Assembly: GCA_017399515.1 (NCBI GenBank)
Contig: JAFQBZ010000008.1
Coordinates: 1-7,779 of the forward strand
Reading direction: 5' to 3'
DNA: 7,779 nt
Source of the DNA: Clostridia bacterium
GTDB lineage: Bacteria; Bacillota; Clostridia; Christensenellales; UBA1242
The position numbers and the translations under genes are program-made. Below, one piece after another: positions 1 to 5,903 of this stretch; position 1 is the first letter of the stretch; the number at the start of each line of letters is the position of its first letter. A model generated the notes under the pieces. It made no database searches. It was not told the DNA's origin and saw only the letters and a program-made list of their open reading frames with translations.

Positions 1-1
1 C

Positions 2-1429
2 TCTGGTGCGCGTGGTACTAAAGACAATATGTGTGACCTTTCAGGTAACCGTGGTCTTAAGAAGAGCACATCAGGAAAAGTTATTGAAGATCCTATTCGT
101 TCAAGTTTCAAAAAGGGCTTAATCGTTATTGAATACTTCATTGCAACCCGTGGTGGAAGAAAAGGTATGGTCGATAAGGCTCTTAAAACAGCGGATGCTG
201 GTTACCTCACAAGAAGACTTGTCGATGTTGCTCAAGAAGTTATTATTGATGATGAAGACTGCTTTGCAACACTTGGCGAAAAAGTTCGTGGTATGAACAT
301 TTCTTCAATTTATGATGAAGACAGCATGGTTGAATCAATCGGTTCAAGAATTGTTGGAAGATATGCAGTTGAAGATATCGTTCATCCAGAAACAGGCGAA
401 GTTATTGTTAAAGCAGATGAAATGATTTCAGTTGAACAATCTAAAGCGGTTGAAGCAGCAGGAATCAAAACAGTTCAAATTAGAACAGTATTTACTTGTA
501 AGTCAAAATACGGTGTTTGTGCTAAATGTTACGGCCGTGATATGTCTTGCAGAGATAGAGTAAAAGTCGGTGAAGCAGTCGGCGTTATTGCAGCACAATC
601 AATCGGTGAACTTGGTACACAACTTACCATGAATGTCTTCCACGGTGGTGGTACTGCAACTCAAGACGATATTACTGCTGGTCTTCCTAGAGTTGAAGAA
701 ATCTTCGAAGCAAAGAAACCAAAAGGTGTTGCTGTTATTTCTGAAATTTCTGGTAAGGTTAGCAAAATCGACGAACCAGGACAAAAAGTTACAATCATCA
801 GTGAAGATGGCAATGAAGTTGTTTATGGCGTTCCTTATGGCGCTAGATTCAAAGTTGCTGTTGGAAGCACTGTTACTCCTGGTGCGAGAATCACTGAAGG
901 TCCAATCAACCCTCATGATATCTTAAAAACTCGTGGTGTTAAAGACACTCAAGACTACATGATTGTCGAAGTCCTTAAAGTTTACCATAAGTCTGGTGTA
1001 GATGTTAACGACAAACACCTTGAAATCATCATTCGTCAAATGCTTAGAAAAGTTAAGATTGAAGACGCTGGTGACACAAGTATGCTTCCAGGCGACTATG
1101 TTGATATGTTCAAATTTGAAGAAGAAAACGAAAGAGCCCTTGCTGCCGGTGGCGAACCTGCAACTGCAAAGCGTGTGCTTCTTTCAATCACAAAATCAGC
1201 CCTTGCAACAGATAGTTTCCTTTCTGCTGCATCATTCCAAGAAACTGTTAGAGTCTTGACAGATGCTGCAATTAAGGGAAGCGTTGATAACCTTGTTGGT
1301 CTTAAAGATAACATTATTATCGGTAAGAGAATTCCTGCTGGTACAGGTCTTAAGAGATATAGAGATATCACTCCAACCGAAGTTACAACAATTGATTCTG
1401 AAGCAGAAGTTCTTGCTGATGCTGAATAA
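2..1429 (+). CDS. rpoC: DNA-directed RNA polymerase subunit beta' (5'-truncated by window edge)
   Basis: This is the C-terminal 475 residues of the RNA polymerase beta' subunit, which forms part of the catalytic centre and the downstream-DNA clamp. The frame is open to the left edge, so the ATG at 29 is internal. The family opening SGARG is visible at once. The bridge helix lies at about 134-229 (YFIATRGGRKG through GYLTRRLVDV). Four Cys codons at 260, 497, 518 and 527 (C...C-x6-C-x2-C) form the second zinc site. The trigger loop follows at about 608-646, then the conserved tail (NDKHLEIIIRQMLRKV, LATDSFLSAASFQETVRVL, IIGKRIPAGTGL). No large lineage insertion interrupts the trigger loop. Within that loop the usual GEPGTQLTMRTFH reads GELGTQLTMNVFH, with Leu for Pro, Asn for Arg and Val for Thr; the catalytic Met and His are kept. 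The gene ends in TAA, 11 bp before a terminator, and no rpsL follows. Identity is certain; the meaning of the substitutions is unknown. Confidence 0.98.
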   Translation, partial: SGARGTKDNMCDLSGNRGLKKSTSGKVIEDPIRSSFKKGLIVIEYFIATRGGRKGMVDKALKTADAGYLTRRLVDVAQEVIIDDEDCFATLGEKVRGMNISSIYDEDSMVESIGSRIVGRYAVEDIVHPETGEVIVKADEMISVEQSKAVEAAGIKTVQIRTVFTCKSKYGVCAKCYGRDMSCRDRVKVGEAVGVIAAQSIGELGTQLTMNVFHGGGTATQDDITAGLPRVEEIFEAKKPKGVAVISEISGKVSKIDEPGQKVTIISEDGNEVVYGVPYGARFKVAVGSTVTPGARITEGPINPHDILKTRGVKDTQDYMIVEVLKVYHKSGVDVNDKHLEIIIRQMLRKVKIEDAGDTSMLPGDYVDMFKFEEENERALAAGGEPATAKRVLLSITKSALATDSFLSAASFQETVRVLTDAAIKGSVDNLVGLKDNIIIGKRIPAGTGLKRYRDITPTEVTTIDSEAEVLADAE

Positions 1430-1440
1430 TAAAAACACAC

Positions 1441-1475
1441 AAAAACACCCAAAAATTGGGTGTTTTTGCTTTGTT
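1441..1475 (+). terminator. Intrinsic terminator of rpoC
   Basis: A 10-bp perfect stem (1441-1450 with 1458-1467) encloses a 7-nt loop and is followed by a T-rich stretch. The 3' arm itself ends in five T. It starts 11 bp after the rpoC stop. The A-run on the 5' side would also allow some function on the other strand, but no leftward gene reaches it. Confidence 0.9.
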
Positions 1476-1478
1476 TTA

Positions 1479-1507
1479 TTGCTCTTTGATAAATTGTGTG
1501 TTAAAAT
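1479..1507 (+). promoter_or_regulatory. Probable sigma-A promoter for the 239-aa gene
   Basis: TTGCTC at 1479-1484 and TAAAAT at 1502-1507 are separated by 17 bp. The -10 is preceded by TGT, giving an extended -10 (TGnTAAAAT) like that of the tRNA-Ser promoter in this window. It lies between the rpoC terminator and an AGGAG site at 1521, so the next gene is probably an independent unit. Confidence 0.6.
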
Positions 1508-1534
1508 GGAATTAGTAAAAAGGAGAGTGTTTTT

Positions 1535-2254
1535 ATGGAAGAAATAAAAAGAGAAGATGTTGAATTGCTTACAGGTTTTACAGGTGGCAAGGCAATTGGT
1601 AAAAAGGGCAATGATTTTTATCTTGTTTCGCAAATATCAGGCACTGCGCCAAAAAAATTAAACATTTGGGCAGAAAGAGATTTAAAAGCAACAAATTTTG
1701 ATAAAGGCGTTGCTATTGCATCTTATGATGTTGATACTCAATATGATAAAAGGTATGAATCTTATTGGGAAACTCGTGCTGCAATGGTAACTCCATCTGG
1801 TTACACAGTTGGGTTGGGTGGAAGATATAATAGTTCACAAGTTAATGATGAAATAAATCAAGAACTTATTGATTATGCAAGAAGCATTTTTGATAATCCA
1901 GCAGAAATTTTAAAGATTGATAAAAAATTAAAAACTGCCACAGCAGAATGCATTAAAGCATTTGTTGATGTTGCAAAGGCGGGTTTAGAAGCATCATTAG
2001 AAAAGGCAGGTGAAGAATTTTCAAGAACATCTGCTTATGGCAATGGAATGAGCGAAAAAGAAAAACAAAAGGCAACTGCAAAATATCATAAAACATTAGA
2101 TTTGCTTGAAGATTTATCTAAAAAAATCACAGTTAAATTTCATAAATTGCAAGAAAAACTTGATAGAGAGCAAGCAAAAACACCTAAAAACAGAGCCGCT
2201 GCAGTTGGGGCGAGCATAAAATCAATTATTGATGAACCACAAAGGGGGCAATAA
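1535..2254 (+). CDS. Hypothetical protein, 239 aa, mixed N-terminal half and helical C-terminal half
   Basis: I do not recognise a family. The ATG at 1535 has AGGAG nine bases upstream (1521-1525). The protein has no signal peptide and no membrane segment, so it is probably cytoplasmic. Residues 1-105 alternate hydrophobic and polar residues with Gly and aromatic residues (GFTGGKAIGKKG at 14-25, TPSGYTVGLGGRY at 86-98), suggesting a beta-rich domain. Residues 105-213 are charged and look largely helical, with possible coiled coil at 185-213 (LDLLEDLSKK, KFHKLQEKLD). The tail is basic then Ala-rich. It sits directly behind rpoC where many relatives have ribosomal protein genes, but has its own promoter. 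A 36-residue peptide gene follows after 3 bp and the pair shares a terminator, so the two are probably co-expressed. That this is a real gene is well supported; its function is not visible. Confidence 0.85.
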   Translation: MEEIKREDVELLTGFTGGKAIGKKGNDFYLVSQISGTAPKKLNIWAERDLKATNFDKGVAIASYDVDTQYDKRYESYWETRAAMVTPSGYTVGLGGRYNSSQVNDEINQELIDYARSIFDNPAEILKIDKKLKTATAECIKAFVDVAKAGLEASLEKAGEEFSRTSAYGNGMSEKEKQKATAKYHKTLDLLEDLSKKITVKFHKLQEKLDREQAKTPKNRAAAVGASIKSIIDEPQRGQ

Positions 2255-2257
2255 ATT

Positions 2258-2368
2258 ATGACCAAAGAAGAATTTTTCGCAGAGTTTGATAAAATTTTTG
2301 ATGAACTTAACAAAGTTGCAGATTTGCTTTTTCCAGCAGAACTTGAAACAGAAACCGATTCAAAATAA
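2258..2368 (+). CDS. Small acidic peptide, 36 aa, hypothetical
   Basis: A short frame begins 3 bp after the stop of the 239-aa gene and ends in TAA 10 bp before a terminator. A purine-rich AAAGGGGG at 2241-2248 sits about nine bases ahead of its ATG. The peptide starts MTKEEFFAEFDKIFDELNKV and ends with ETETDSK. Residues 3-25 would form an amphipathic helix with Phe and Leu on one face and Asp, Glu and Lys on the other, which suits a protein-binding helix. No signal or membrane segment is present. Its tight coupling to the upstream gene and to the terminator argues that it is translated and perhaps a partner of that gene's product, but it could be chance sequence in a short gap. Confidence 0.55.
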   Translation: MTKEEFFAEFDKIFDELNKVADLLFPAELETETDSK

Positions 2369-2378
2369 TAATAAAAAC

Positions 2379-2408
2379 AAAAACAGGAAAATTATTTCCT
2401 GTTTTTTT
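2379..2408 (+). terminator. Intrinsic terminator of the 239-aa/36-aa unit
   Basis: A 12-bp stem (2379-2390 with 2395-2406) has a CAGG/CCTG core and a 4-nt loop. It runs straight into a T-tract ending at 2408 and starts 10 bp after the small gene's stop. Confidence 0.9.
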
Positions 2409-2657
2409 ATTTGATTAAAAATGAAATAAAATTATTATTTAATTTATTTTTTAACTATTTTTTGCTTATTTTTTAACATTTTTGCGTTTTTTATTTTAAA
2501 TTATTAAAAACTTGCTTAAAATGATGTCTTGCACTCCAAGACTCACAAAAACCAATTTTTATGCATAATTAATTTTGAATAAACTGCAAAATTTCAAACT
2601 AAAAAAGTGTAAAAATATGAAATATGTGTTATTTTTATACATTTTAAAGTAAAAAAT
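2409..2657. other. Gene-free AT-rich gap between two terminators
   Basis: About 250 bp of very AT-rich sequence lies between the rightward terminator and the terminator of the leftward gene. I see no reading frame with a ribosome-binding site. It contains a tandem near-repeat of 22 and 20 bp (2444-2465 and 2466-2485, unit TTATTTTTTAAC plus an ATTTTTGC-like end). It also holds a 6-bp hairpin with a 5-nt loop (2526-2542, GTCTTG/CAAGAC) and an 11-bp hairpin with one G-U pair (2607-2617 with 2630-2640). None of these matches an RNA family I can name. Confidence 0.6.
2444..2485. repeat. Tandem degenerate 20-22 bp repeat
   Basis: Two adjacent copies share TTATTTTTTAAC followed by an A/T block ending in TTTTTGC; the second copy lacks two bases. 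The low complexity of the gap means slippage could explain it. Confidence 0.5.
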
Positions 2658-2688
2658 AAAAAAACAGAGCATTTTTGCTCTGTTTTTA
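2658..2688 (-). terminator. Intrinsic terminator of the leftward membrane-protein gene
   Basis: A 10-bp stem (2661-2670 with 2677-2686, core CAGAGC/GCTCTG) has a 6-nt A/T loop and overlaps the TAA stop of the leftward gene. On the minus strand the stem leads into a T-rich run. The flanking A and T runs could make it work in both directions. Confidence 0.85.
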
Positions 2689-3330
2689 TTCTTCTTCGTC
2701 TTCATCGGTTTCTTCAAACTCACCAAAGCCATATTGTCTTTGAATTTTTCTGCTATATTTTCTTACATGCACTTTTGCTTCAATCATTCGAAGACAACTA
2801 ATTTTTTGCCTTTTCAGTTCACTTCGTTCGCTGAGCATGACTTCAAGACCGTCCCATAAAAAGAGCCAGCCAATAACAGCCAAAATTGTATCTAAATACA
2901 TATTTGTGAATAATGTGTAAAGCACTGCTTCAACAAAAAGAATGATAAAACCAATAAGTGAAAAAATTAAGCCTTCAAGAAGGTTTCTTCTAAGTTTTTG
3001 GTTAACGATTGCAAGTTGTTCTGCTTGATGTCTTTTAACAGTTTTTCTTATTCTTATTTTTTCTTGGTTTGTTGTTGGGTTTTCAGTGTAAATGTCAATG
3101 GTAACCTTTTCTTTAACAGGAATGGTTGATTCACACATATCAATATACTCAGCAACATCAGGGTTCATAAGTTCATAAGTTTTATATGAGTATGGCGAAA
3201 AGAAATCATCGGAATCTTTAAGCCCAACATTAATTTGAATTGAACCATCTTCGTTGTAATCAAACTCATTGGCTTCGCGAACAGCCTTGCTTTTTTTGAT
3301 TTTTCTTAAATTGTGTATTCTTCTAAACAT
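2686..3330 (-). CDS. Hypothetical membrane protein with two transmembrane helices, 214 aa
   Basis: I do not recognise a family. The ATG (3328-3330, minus strand) has a GGAG site about five bases upstream. The first 20 residues are strongly basic (MFRRIHNLRKIKKSKAVR). Residues 22-115 are hydrophilic and probably cytoplasmic. Two hydrophobic helices follow at about 118-141 (LLEGLIFSLIGFIILF) and 144-166 (ILAVIGWLFLW), separated by only a few residues, so the protein is predicted as a hairpin with both ends on the same side. A basic stretch (ELKRQK, HVRKYSRKIQRQ) follows the second helix, and the last 11 residues are almost all acidic (EETDEDEEE). By the positive-inside rule both termini should face the cytoplasm. 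The gene has its own promoter and terminator, so it is a single-gene unit facing the genes on either side. Function unknown. Confidence 0.85.
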   Translation of the reverse strand: MFRRIHNLRKIKKSKAVREANEFDYNEDGSIQINVGLKDSDDFFSPYSYKTYELMNPDVAEYIDMCESTIPVKEKVTIDIYTENPTTNQEKIRIRKTVKRHQAEQLAIVNQKLRRNLLEGLIFSLIGFIILFVEAVLYTLFTNMYLDTILAVIGWLFLWDGLEVMLSERSELKRQKISCLRMIEAKVHVRKYSRKIQRQYGFGEFEETDEDEEE

Positions 3331-3343
3331 AAAATCTCCAATC

Positions 3344-3367
3344 AGTGAAAATTAAATTTATTTCACT
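3344..3367. repeat. Inverted repeat in the leader of the membrane-protein gene
   Basis: AGTGAAA at 3344-3350 and TTTCACT at 3361-3367 form a 7-bp stem with a 10-nt A/T loop. It lies between the -10 box and the ribosome-binding site on the minus strand, so it would be a 5' leader hairpin or a small operator. Which one is not decidable by eye. Confidence 0.45.
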
Positions 3368-3377
3368 ACCATTAAAT

Positions 3378-3406
3378 ATTATAACACAAAAATAAAATTA
3401 AGGCAA
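3378..3406 (-). promoter_or_regulatory. Sigma-A promoter of the membrane-protein gene
   Basis: On the minus strand TTGCCT (3406-3401) and a perfect TATAAT (3383-3378) are separated by 17 bp, with TGT just before the -10 (extended -10). It is well placed for the start at 3330. Confidence 0.8.
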
Positions 3407-3471
3407 GTCGGGGTTTTTAACGAAATTGTCGAAAATTTAGAAAATCTAATAAAAAAATTTTTATAAAATGC

Positions 3472-3501
3472 TTGAATAATATACTTTGCTTGTGTTATAA
3501 T
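3472..3501 (+). promoter_or_regulatory. Sigma-A promoter of tRNA-Ser
   Basis: TTGAAT (3472-3477) and a perfect TATAAT (3496-3501) are separated by 18 bp, with TGT before the -10. The predicted transcript has a leader of about 35 nt containing a small hairpin (GCGTT/AACGC, about 3507-3521) that would be removed when the tRNA is processed. Confidence 0.8.
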
Positions 3502-3542
3502 CAAATGGCGTTAGAAAAACGCACACAATTAAATACAAAAAT

Positions 3543-3633
3543 GGAGAGTTACTCAAGAGGTCGAAGAGGCGCCCCTGCTAAGGGTGTAGGTGTAGAAATG
3601 CACGCGCGGGTTCAAATCCCGCACTCTCCGCCA
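3543..3633 (+). tRNA. tRNA-Ser (anticodon GCU), reads AGC/AGU
   Basis: The cloverleaf is complete. The acceptor stem is GGAGAGT with ACTCTCC, 7 bp. The D arm contains the AAGAGGTCGAA loop. The anticodon stem CGCCC/GGGTG has one G-U pair and the loop CTGCTAA, with anticodon GCT at 3577-3579. A long variable arm with a GTGTA/TGCAC stem marks a class II tRNA. The T arm is GCGGG-TTCAAAT-CCCGC. The discriminator G is followed by an encoded CCA (3631-3633). The gene has its own promoter and terminator. The 3' portion from 3578 is also the antisense end of the serine recombinase frame, and the T arm to CCA is the likely integration target of the element on the right. The tRNA remains intact, as expected when an element restores the 3' end of its target. 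Confidence 0.97.
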
Positions 3634-5146
3634 AGTGATAACAATCCGAACCCTTGTGTTCGGGTTGTTCTTTTTTTGTTAAAAATTCAGTTTCTTGCTC
3701 AAAATCTGGTTGTTCGCTTAATTTAAGTTGTGTGCCTTTATCATCACTAATATTAAAGTAAATTTCGCAATGGTCATCAAACAAAATAACACGATTAACA
3801 AACATATCAATTAGTCTTTGTTTTGCATTGTTAAGTGAATAGTCCAAATCTTTGAAAGAACATAAATAAGCATAAACAAGATTTTCATCAAGTGGTTTTA
3901 TCGTTAACATTTCTCTGCTAATGATTTTTTCTTTTAACTCCTTATTTGCAATTTCAAGTTCTCTCATTCTGTCATTTGTTGTGTCATTGAATATTCCATT
4001 TTCAAGTGCACGTAAAAGGTTTGCAAGTTTTTTATTATTCTCTTGCAATTCTTTGTTTAGGTTTTCAAGTATTAAATCTTTCTCTATAAACTTATTATAA
4101 CTATTTGTAGTTTCTTTTGCTATTGCTTTTAAATTTGCACTTTGCAAAAAGTTTTGTGTTGCTTCTAACACAATATCTTCTATGTATTGTTGTGGAATAG
4201 ATTTTTTATCACACTTTGCCTTGTTTTTCTTCTTTGTAAAGCATTTGTAATAATTGTAGATTGTTCCAAGTTTGCCTTTACCACTATCTCCCGTCATTAA
4301 ACCACCACATTTGCCACAAATTAACTTTCCACTAAGAAGATAGTTAACTTCTGTCTTATGATGAGCAGACGTCCTTTTTGACACCTTTAATCTAGCATTT
4401 ACTTCATCAAAAACTTCTTCGCTAACTATTGCTGAATAAATATTTCTATAAACTGTGTCATCTGCATAAACAACACCTTTATAATTTTCGTTTCTTAACA
4501 CTCTTGAAACCGAGTTAATACTCCAATCTTTGCCATAGCCATTTTTAATTCCTTTATCTTTTAACATTACAACAATGTCTTTAATCTTCTTGCCAGCCAA
4601 ATATTCATCAAACATAAGTCTGACAATATTTGCTTGTGTTTCGTTAGTGCTTAATTTAAGGTTTTCAACATTATACCCATAAGGAGTTCTACCACCTGTG
4701 AATTGACCTTTAATTCTGCTTTCTTTTAGTCCACGCTTAACCTTTTGAGATAGTTCAGCAGAATAATACTCATTCACACCAATAATAACATTTTCAACCA
4801 ATCTACCTTCTGGTTTGTCTGAAATATTTTCAGTTGCAGAAACAACCTTAACACCATTGTTTAGTAAAGTTAAAGTGTTTAAAGCACTATCATATCTATT
4901 CCTAGCAAACCTATCTAATTTGTAAACCAAAACAGCTTCAAAAGTTTTTTGTTTGCTGTCATATAGCATTTGTTGAAAAGCAGGACGATTATCATTTGTT
5001 CCTGTTTTAGCTCTATCAATATACTCACTAACAATCACATATTCATTTCTTTCAGCAAACTCTCTACAAACACGAACTTGACCTTCAATACTTTGTTCAG
5101 TCTGACTAGAACTTGAATATCTTGCATATATAACAGCTTTTATCAT
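3578..5146 (-). CDS. Large serine recombinase (site-specific integrase), 522 aa, C-terminus encoded antisense in tRNA-Ser
   Basis: It catalyses DNA strand exchange through a serine-DNA intermediate and is the likely integrase of this element. The resolvase domain spans residues 1-145: YARYSS at 7-12 with predicted catalytic Ser11, and DRFARN at 78-83. A recombinase domain follows at about 155-260, starting with GGRTPYGYN. A zinc ribbon uses C277, C280, C302 and C312. A coiled coil spans about 355-412, and a beta-rich end includes RLIDMFVNRVILFDDHCEIYFN (444-465). The start at 5146 has AAGGAG upstream, overlapping the stop of the 130-aa gene 10 bp before. Odd points: residues 491-502 are encoded by the opposite strand of the tRNA terminator. 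Residues 506-522 (AESAGFEPARAFLHLHP) come from the tRNA gene, and the stop is TAG overlapping the anticodon, while all other complete genes here use TAA. The last 30 or so residues are therefore probably not ancestral domain sequence. No terminator is visible at its 3' end. Confidence 0.93.
   Translation of the reverse strand: MIKAVIYARYSSSSQTEQSIEGQVRVCREFAERNEYVIVSEYIDRAKTGTNDNRPAFQQMLYDSKQKTFEAVLVYKLDRFARNRYDSALNTLTLLNNGVKVVSATENISDKPEGRLVENVIIGVNEYYSAELSQKVKRGLKESRIKGQFTGGRTPYGYNVENLKLSTNETQANIVRLMFDEYLAGKKIKDIVVMLKDKGIKNGYGKDWSINSVSRVLRNENYKGVVYADDTVYRNIYSAIVSEEVFDEVNARLKVSKRTSAHHKTEVNYLLSGKLICGKCGGLMTGDSGKGKLGTIYNYYKCFTKKKNKAKCDKKSIPQQYIEDIVLEATQNFLQSANLKAIAKETTNSYNKFIEKDLILENLNKELQENNKKLANLLRALENGIFNDTTNDRMRELEIANKELKEKIISREMLTIKPLDENLVYAYLCSFKDLDYSLNNAKQRLIDMFVNRVILFDDHCEIYFNISDDKGTQLKLSEQPDFEQETEFLTKKEQPEHKGSDCYHLAESAGFEPARAFLHLHP
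3606..3633 (+). other. Putative attachment site (attL) in the tRNA-Ser 3' end
   Basis: The T arm, acceptor 3' strand and CCA of tRNA-Ser are where the core-like left side meets the recombinase side. Integration at tRNA 3' ends is common for mobile elements. The exact crossover cannot be fixed, because the other end of the element and any second copy of this sequence lie outside the window. I found no second copy within it. Confidence 0.4.
3640..3677 (+). terminator. Intrinsic terminator of tRNA-Ser, lying inside the recombinase frame
   Basis: A 12-bp stem with one U-G pair (3640-3651 with 3658-3669, core CCGAAC/GTTCGG) has a 6-nt loop and is followed by seven T (3671-3677). It begins 6 bp after the CCA. 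On the opposite strand it encodes recombinase residues 491-502. No T-run follows the stem on the minus strand, so it should not stop the recombinase transcript. Confidence 0.92.
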
Positions 5147-5156
5147 AATTTACTCC

Positions 5157-5549
5157 TTAATTTTTAATAATGTTTTTATAAAACTCAATAACTTCAATTA
5201 AACTTCTTAATTCAGGTCTTGTATGATTTTTATACTCGTCTTTAACTTTTTCTTCCAACATTGTAATAGATATTGCAATTATTACAGCTAAGCAATCTTG
5301 AATAAAAGACTCTTCAATGCTAATTTGTTTAGTTAAATAACCATAAGTATTTGAAGTTTGCCTATACTTCAAATTTTTTTCAATATTTTCATCTTCAATA
5401 ATCTGCTTCAAATAGTTTTCTCCGTTAACAATATCCATAGAAACCAAATAAGAAACAATATTGTTGATTTTGTTCTTGTAATCAACATCTTTTTTTGTTT
5501 CATTTAGATTGTTTAAAAATTCAGTTAGTTCTTTTGTTCCGTAATTCAT
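5157..5549 (-). CDS. Hypothetical protein, 130 aa, in the recombinase operon
   Basis: I do not recognise a family. The start (5547-5549) has AAAGGAG upstream, overlapping the stop of the ASCH gene. Its own stop overlaps the recombinase's ribosome-binding site, leaving only 10 bp on each side, so translational coupling is likely. The sequence is mostly helical: a charged N-terminal half (ELTEFLNNLNETKKDVDYKNK at 7-27, shown in part) and a hydrophobic helix at about 85-99 (DCLAVIIAISITMLE) too short and polar-flanked for a confident membrane segment. A charged C-terminal helix (RPELRSLIEVIEFYKNII) ends the protein. There is no DNA-binding motif I can name. Its place between the ASCH gene and the recombinase makes a role in element maintenance or as a recombination directionality partner possible, but this is inference from position only. 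Confidence 0.85.
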   Translation of the reverse strand: MNYGTKELTEFLNNLNETKKDVDYKNKINNIVSYLVSMDIVNGENYLKQIIEDENIEKNLKYRQTSNTYGYLTKQISIEESFIQDCLAVIIAISITMLEEKVKDEYKNHTRPELRSLIEVIEFYKNIIKN

Positions 5550-5559
5550 AAAATCTCCT

Positions 5560-5898
5560 TTAATTTATATTTACCCATATAACTGCCCCTATAGGGTGTT
5601 TATAAGGTATCGGATTTTCATATCTTTTAGCATTAGAAATTATCCAAGCATAAGTGTTTTTGTATGGAAGGTTTTCCACATCATTCAATATACAATGCTT
5701 ATCTTTATTGTTTTGATAATCCGCCAAGGTTAATTTCTTAGAATCCATTATATCACATTCGCCATAAATATGTTTGGTTCCACTTTGAATTAAATAAACT
5801 TTTCCACGAATTTTTGTATTTGAACTTCTAATTTCCCAAATCTTTTCATTAGAAAGAATTTTATTTAACCAAAACTCTTTTATAATCAAACCTTTCAT
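5560..5898 (-). CDS. Small ASCH-domain protein, 112 aa
   Basis: ASCH domains share a PUA-like fold thought to bind RNA or modified nucleosides; the E. coli member YqfB hydrolyses N4-acetylcytidine. The pattern is clear: MKGLIIKEFWLNKILSNEK at 1-19, then WEIRSSNTKIRG at 21-32. This matches the family signature GxKxxExR except that Asn17 replaces Gly. YLIQSG (35-40) and YGEC (45-48) follow, and the end has IPYKHPIGAVIWVN (97-110). The frame could open at 5913, but AGGAG at 5908-5904 lies five bases before the ATG at 5898 and nothing suitable precedes 5913, so 5898 is preferred. It is the first gene of the leftward operon ending in the recombinase, 10 bp ahead of the 130-aa gene. Whether it is an enzyme, an RNA binder or a defence accessory cannot be told; the domain call itself is fairly secure. 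Confidence 0.85.
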   Translation of the reverse strand: MKGLIIKEFWLNKILSNEKIWEIRSSNTKIRGKVYLIQSGTKHIYGECDIMDSKKLTLADYQNNKDKHCILNDVENLPYKNTYAWIISNAKRYENPIPYKHPIGAVIWVNIN

Positions 5899-5903
5899 AT
5901 AAA

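Noticed and set aside
29..1429. ATG at 29 as the start of rpoC
   Set aside because: The frame is open to the left edge and the residues before it (SGARGTKDN) match the beta' family, so the gene continues upstream.
599..1633. Several frames of about 85-133 codons overlapping rpoC and the next gene on both strands
   Set aside because: They lie over the highly conserved rpoC frame, have no ribosome-binding sites and show low-complexity Ser/Asn/Phe-rich or Leu-rich shadow composition.
3472..3726. Rightward frame of 84 codons covering the tRNA-Ser gene
   Set aside because: It begins in the tRNA promoter, runs through the tRNA and its terminator, and has no family resemblance.
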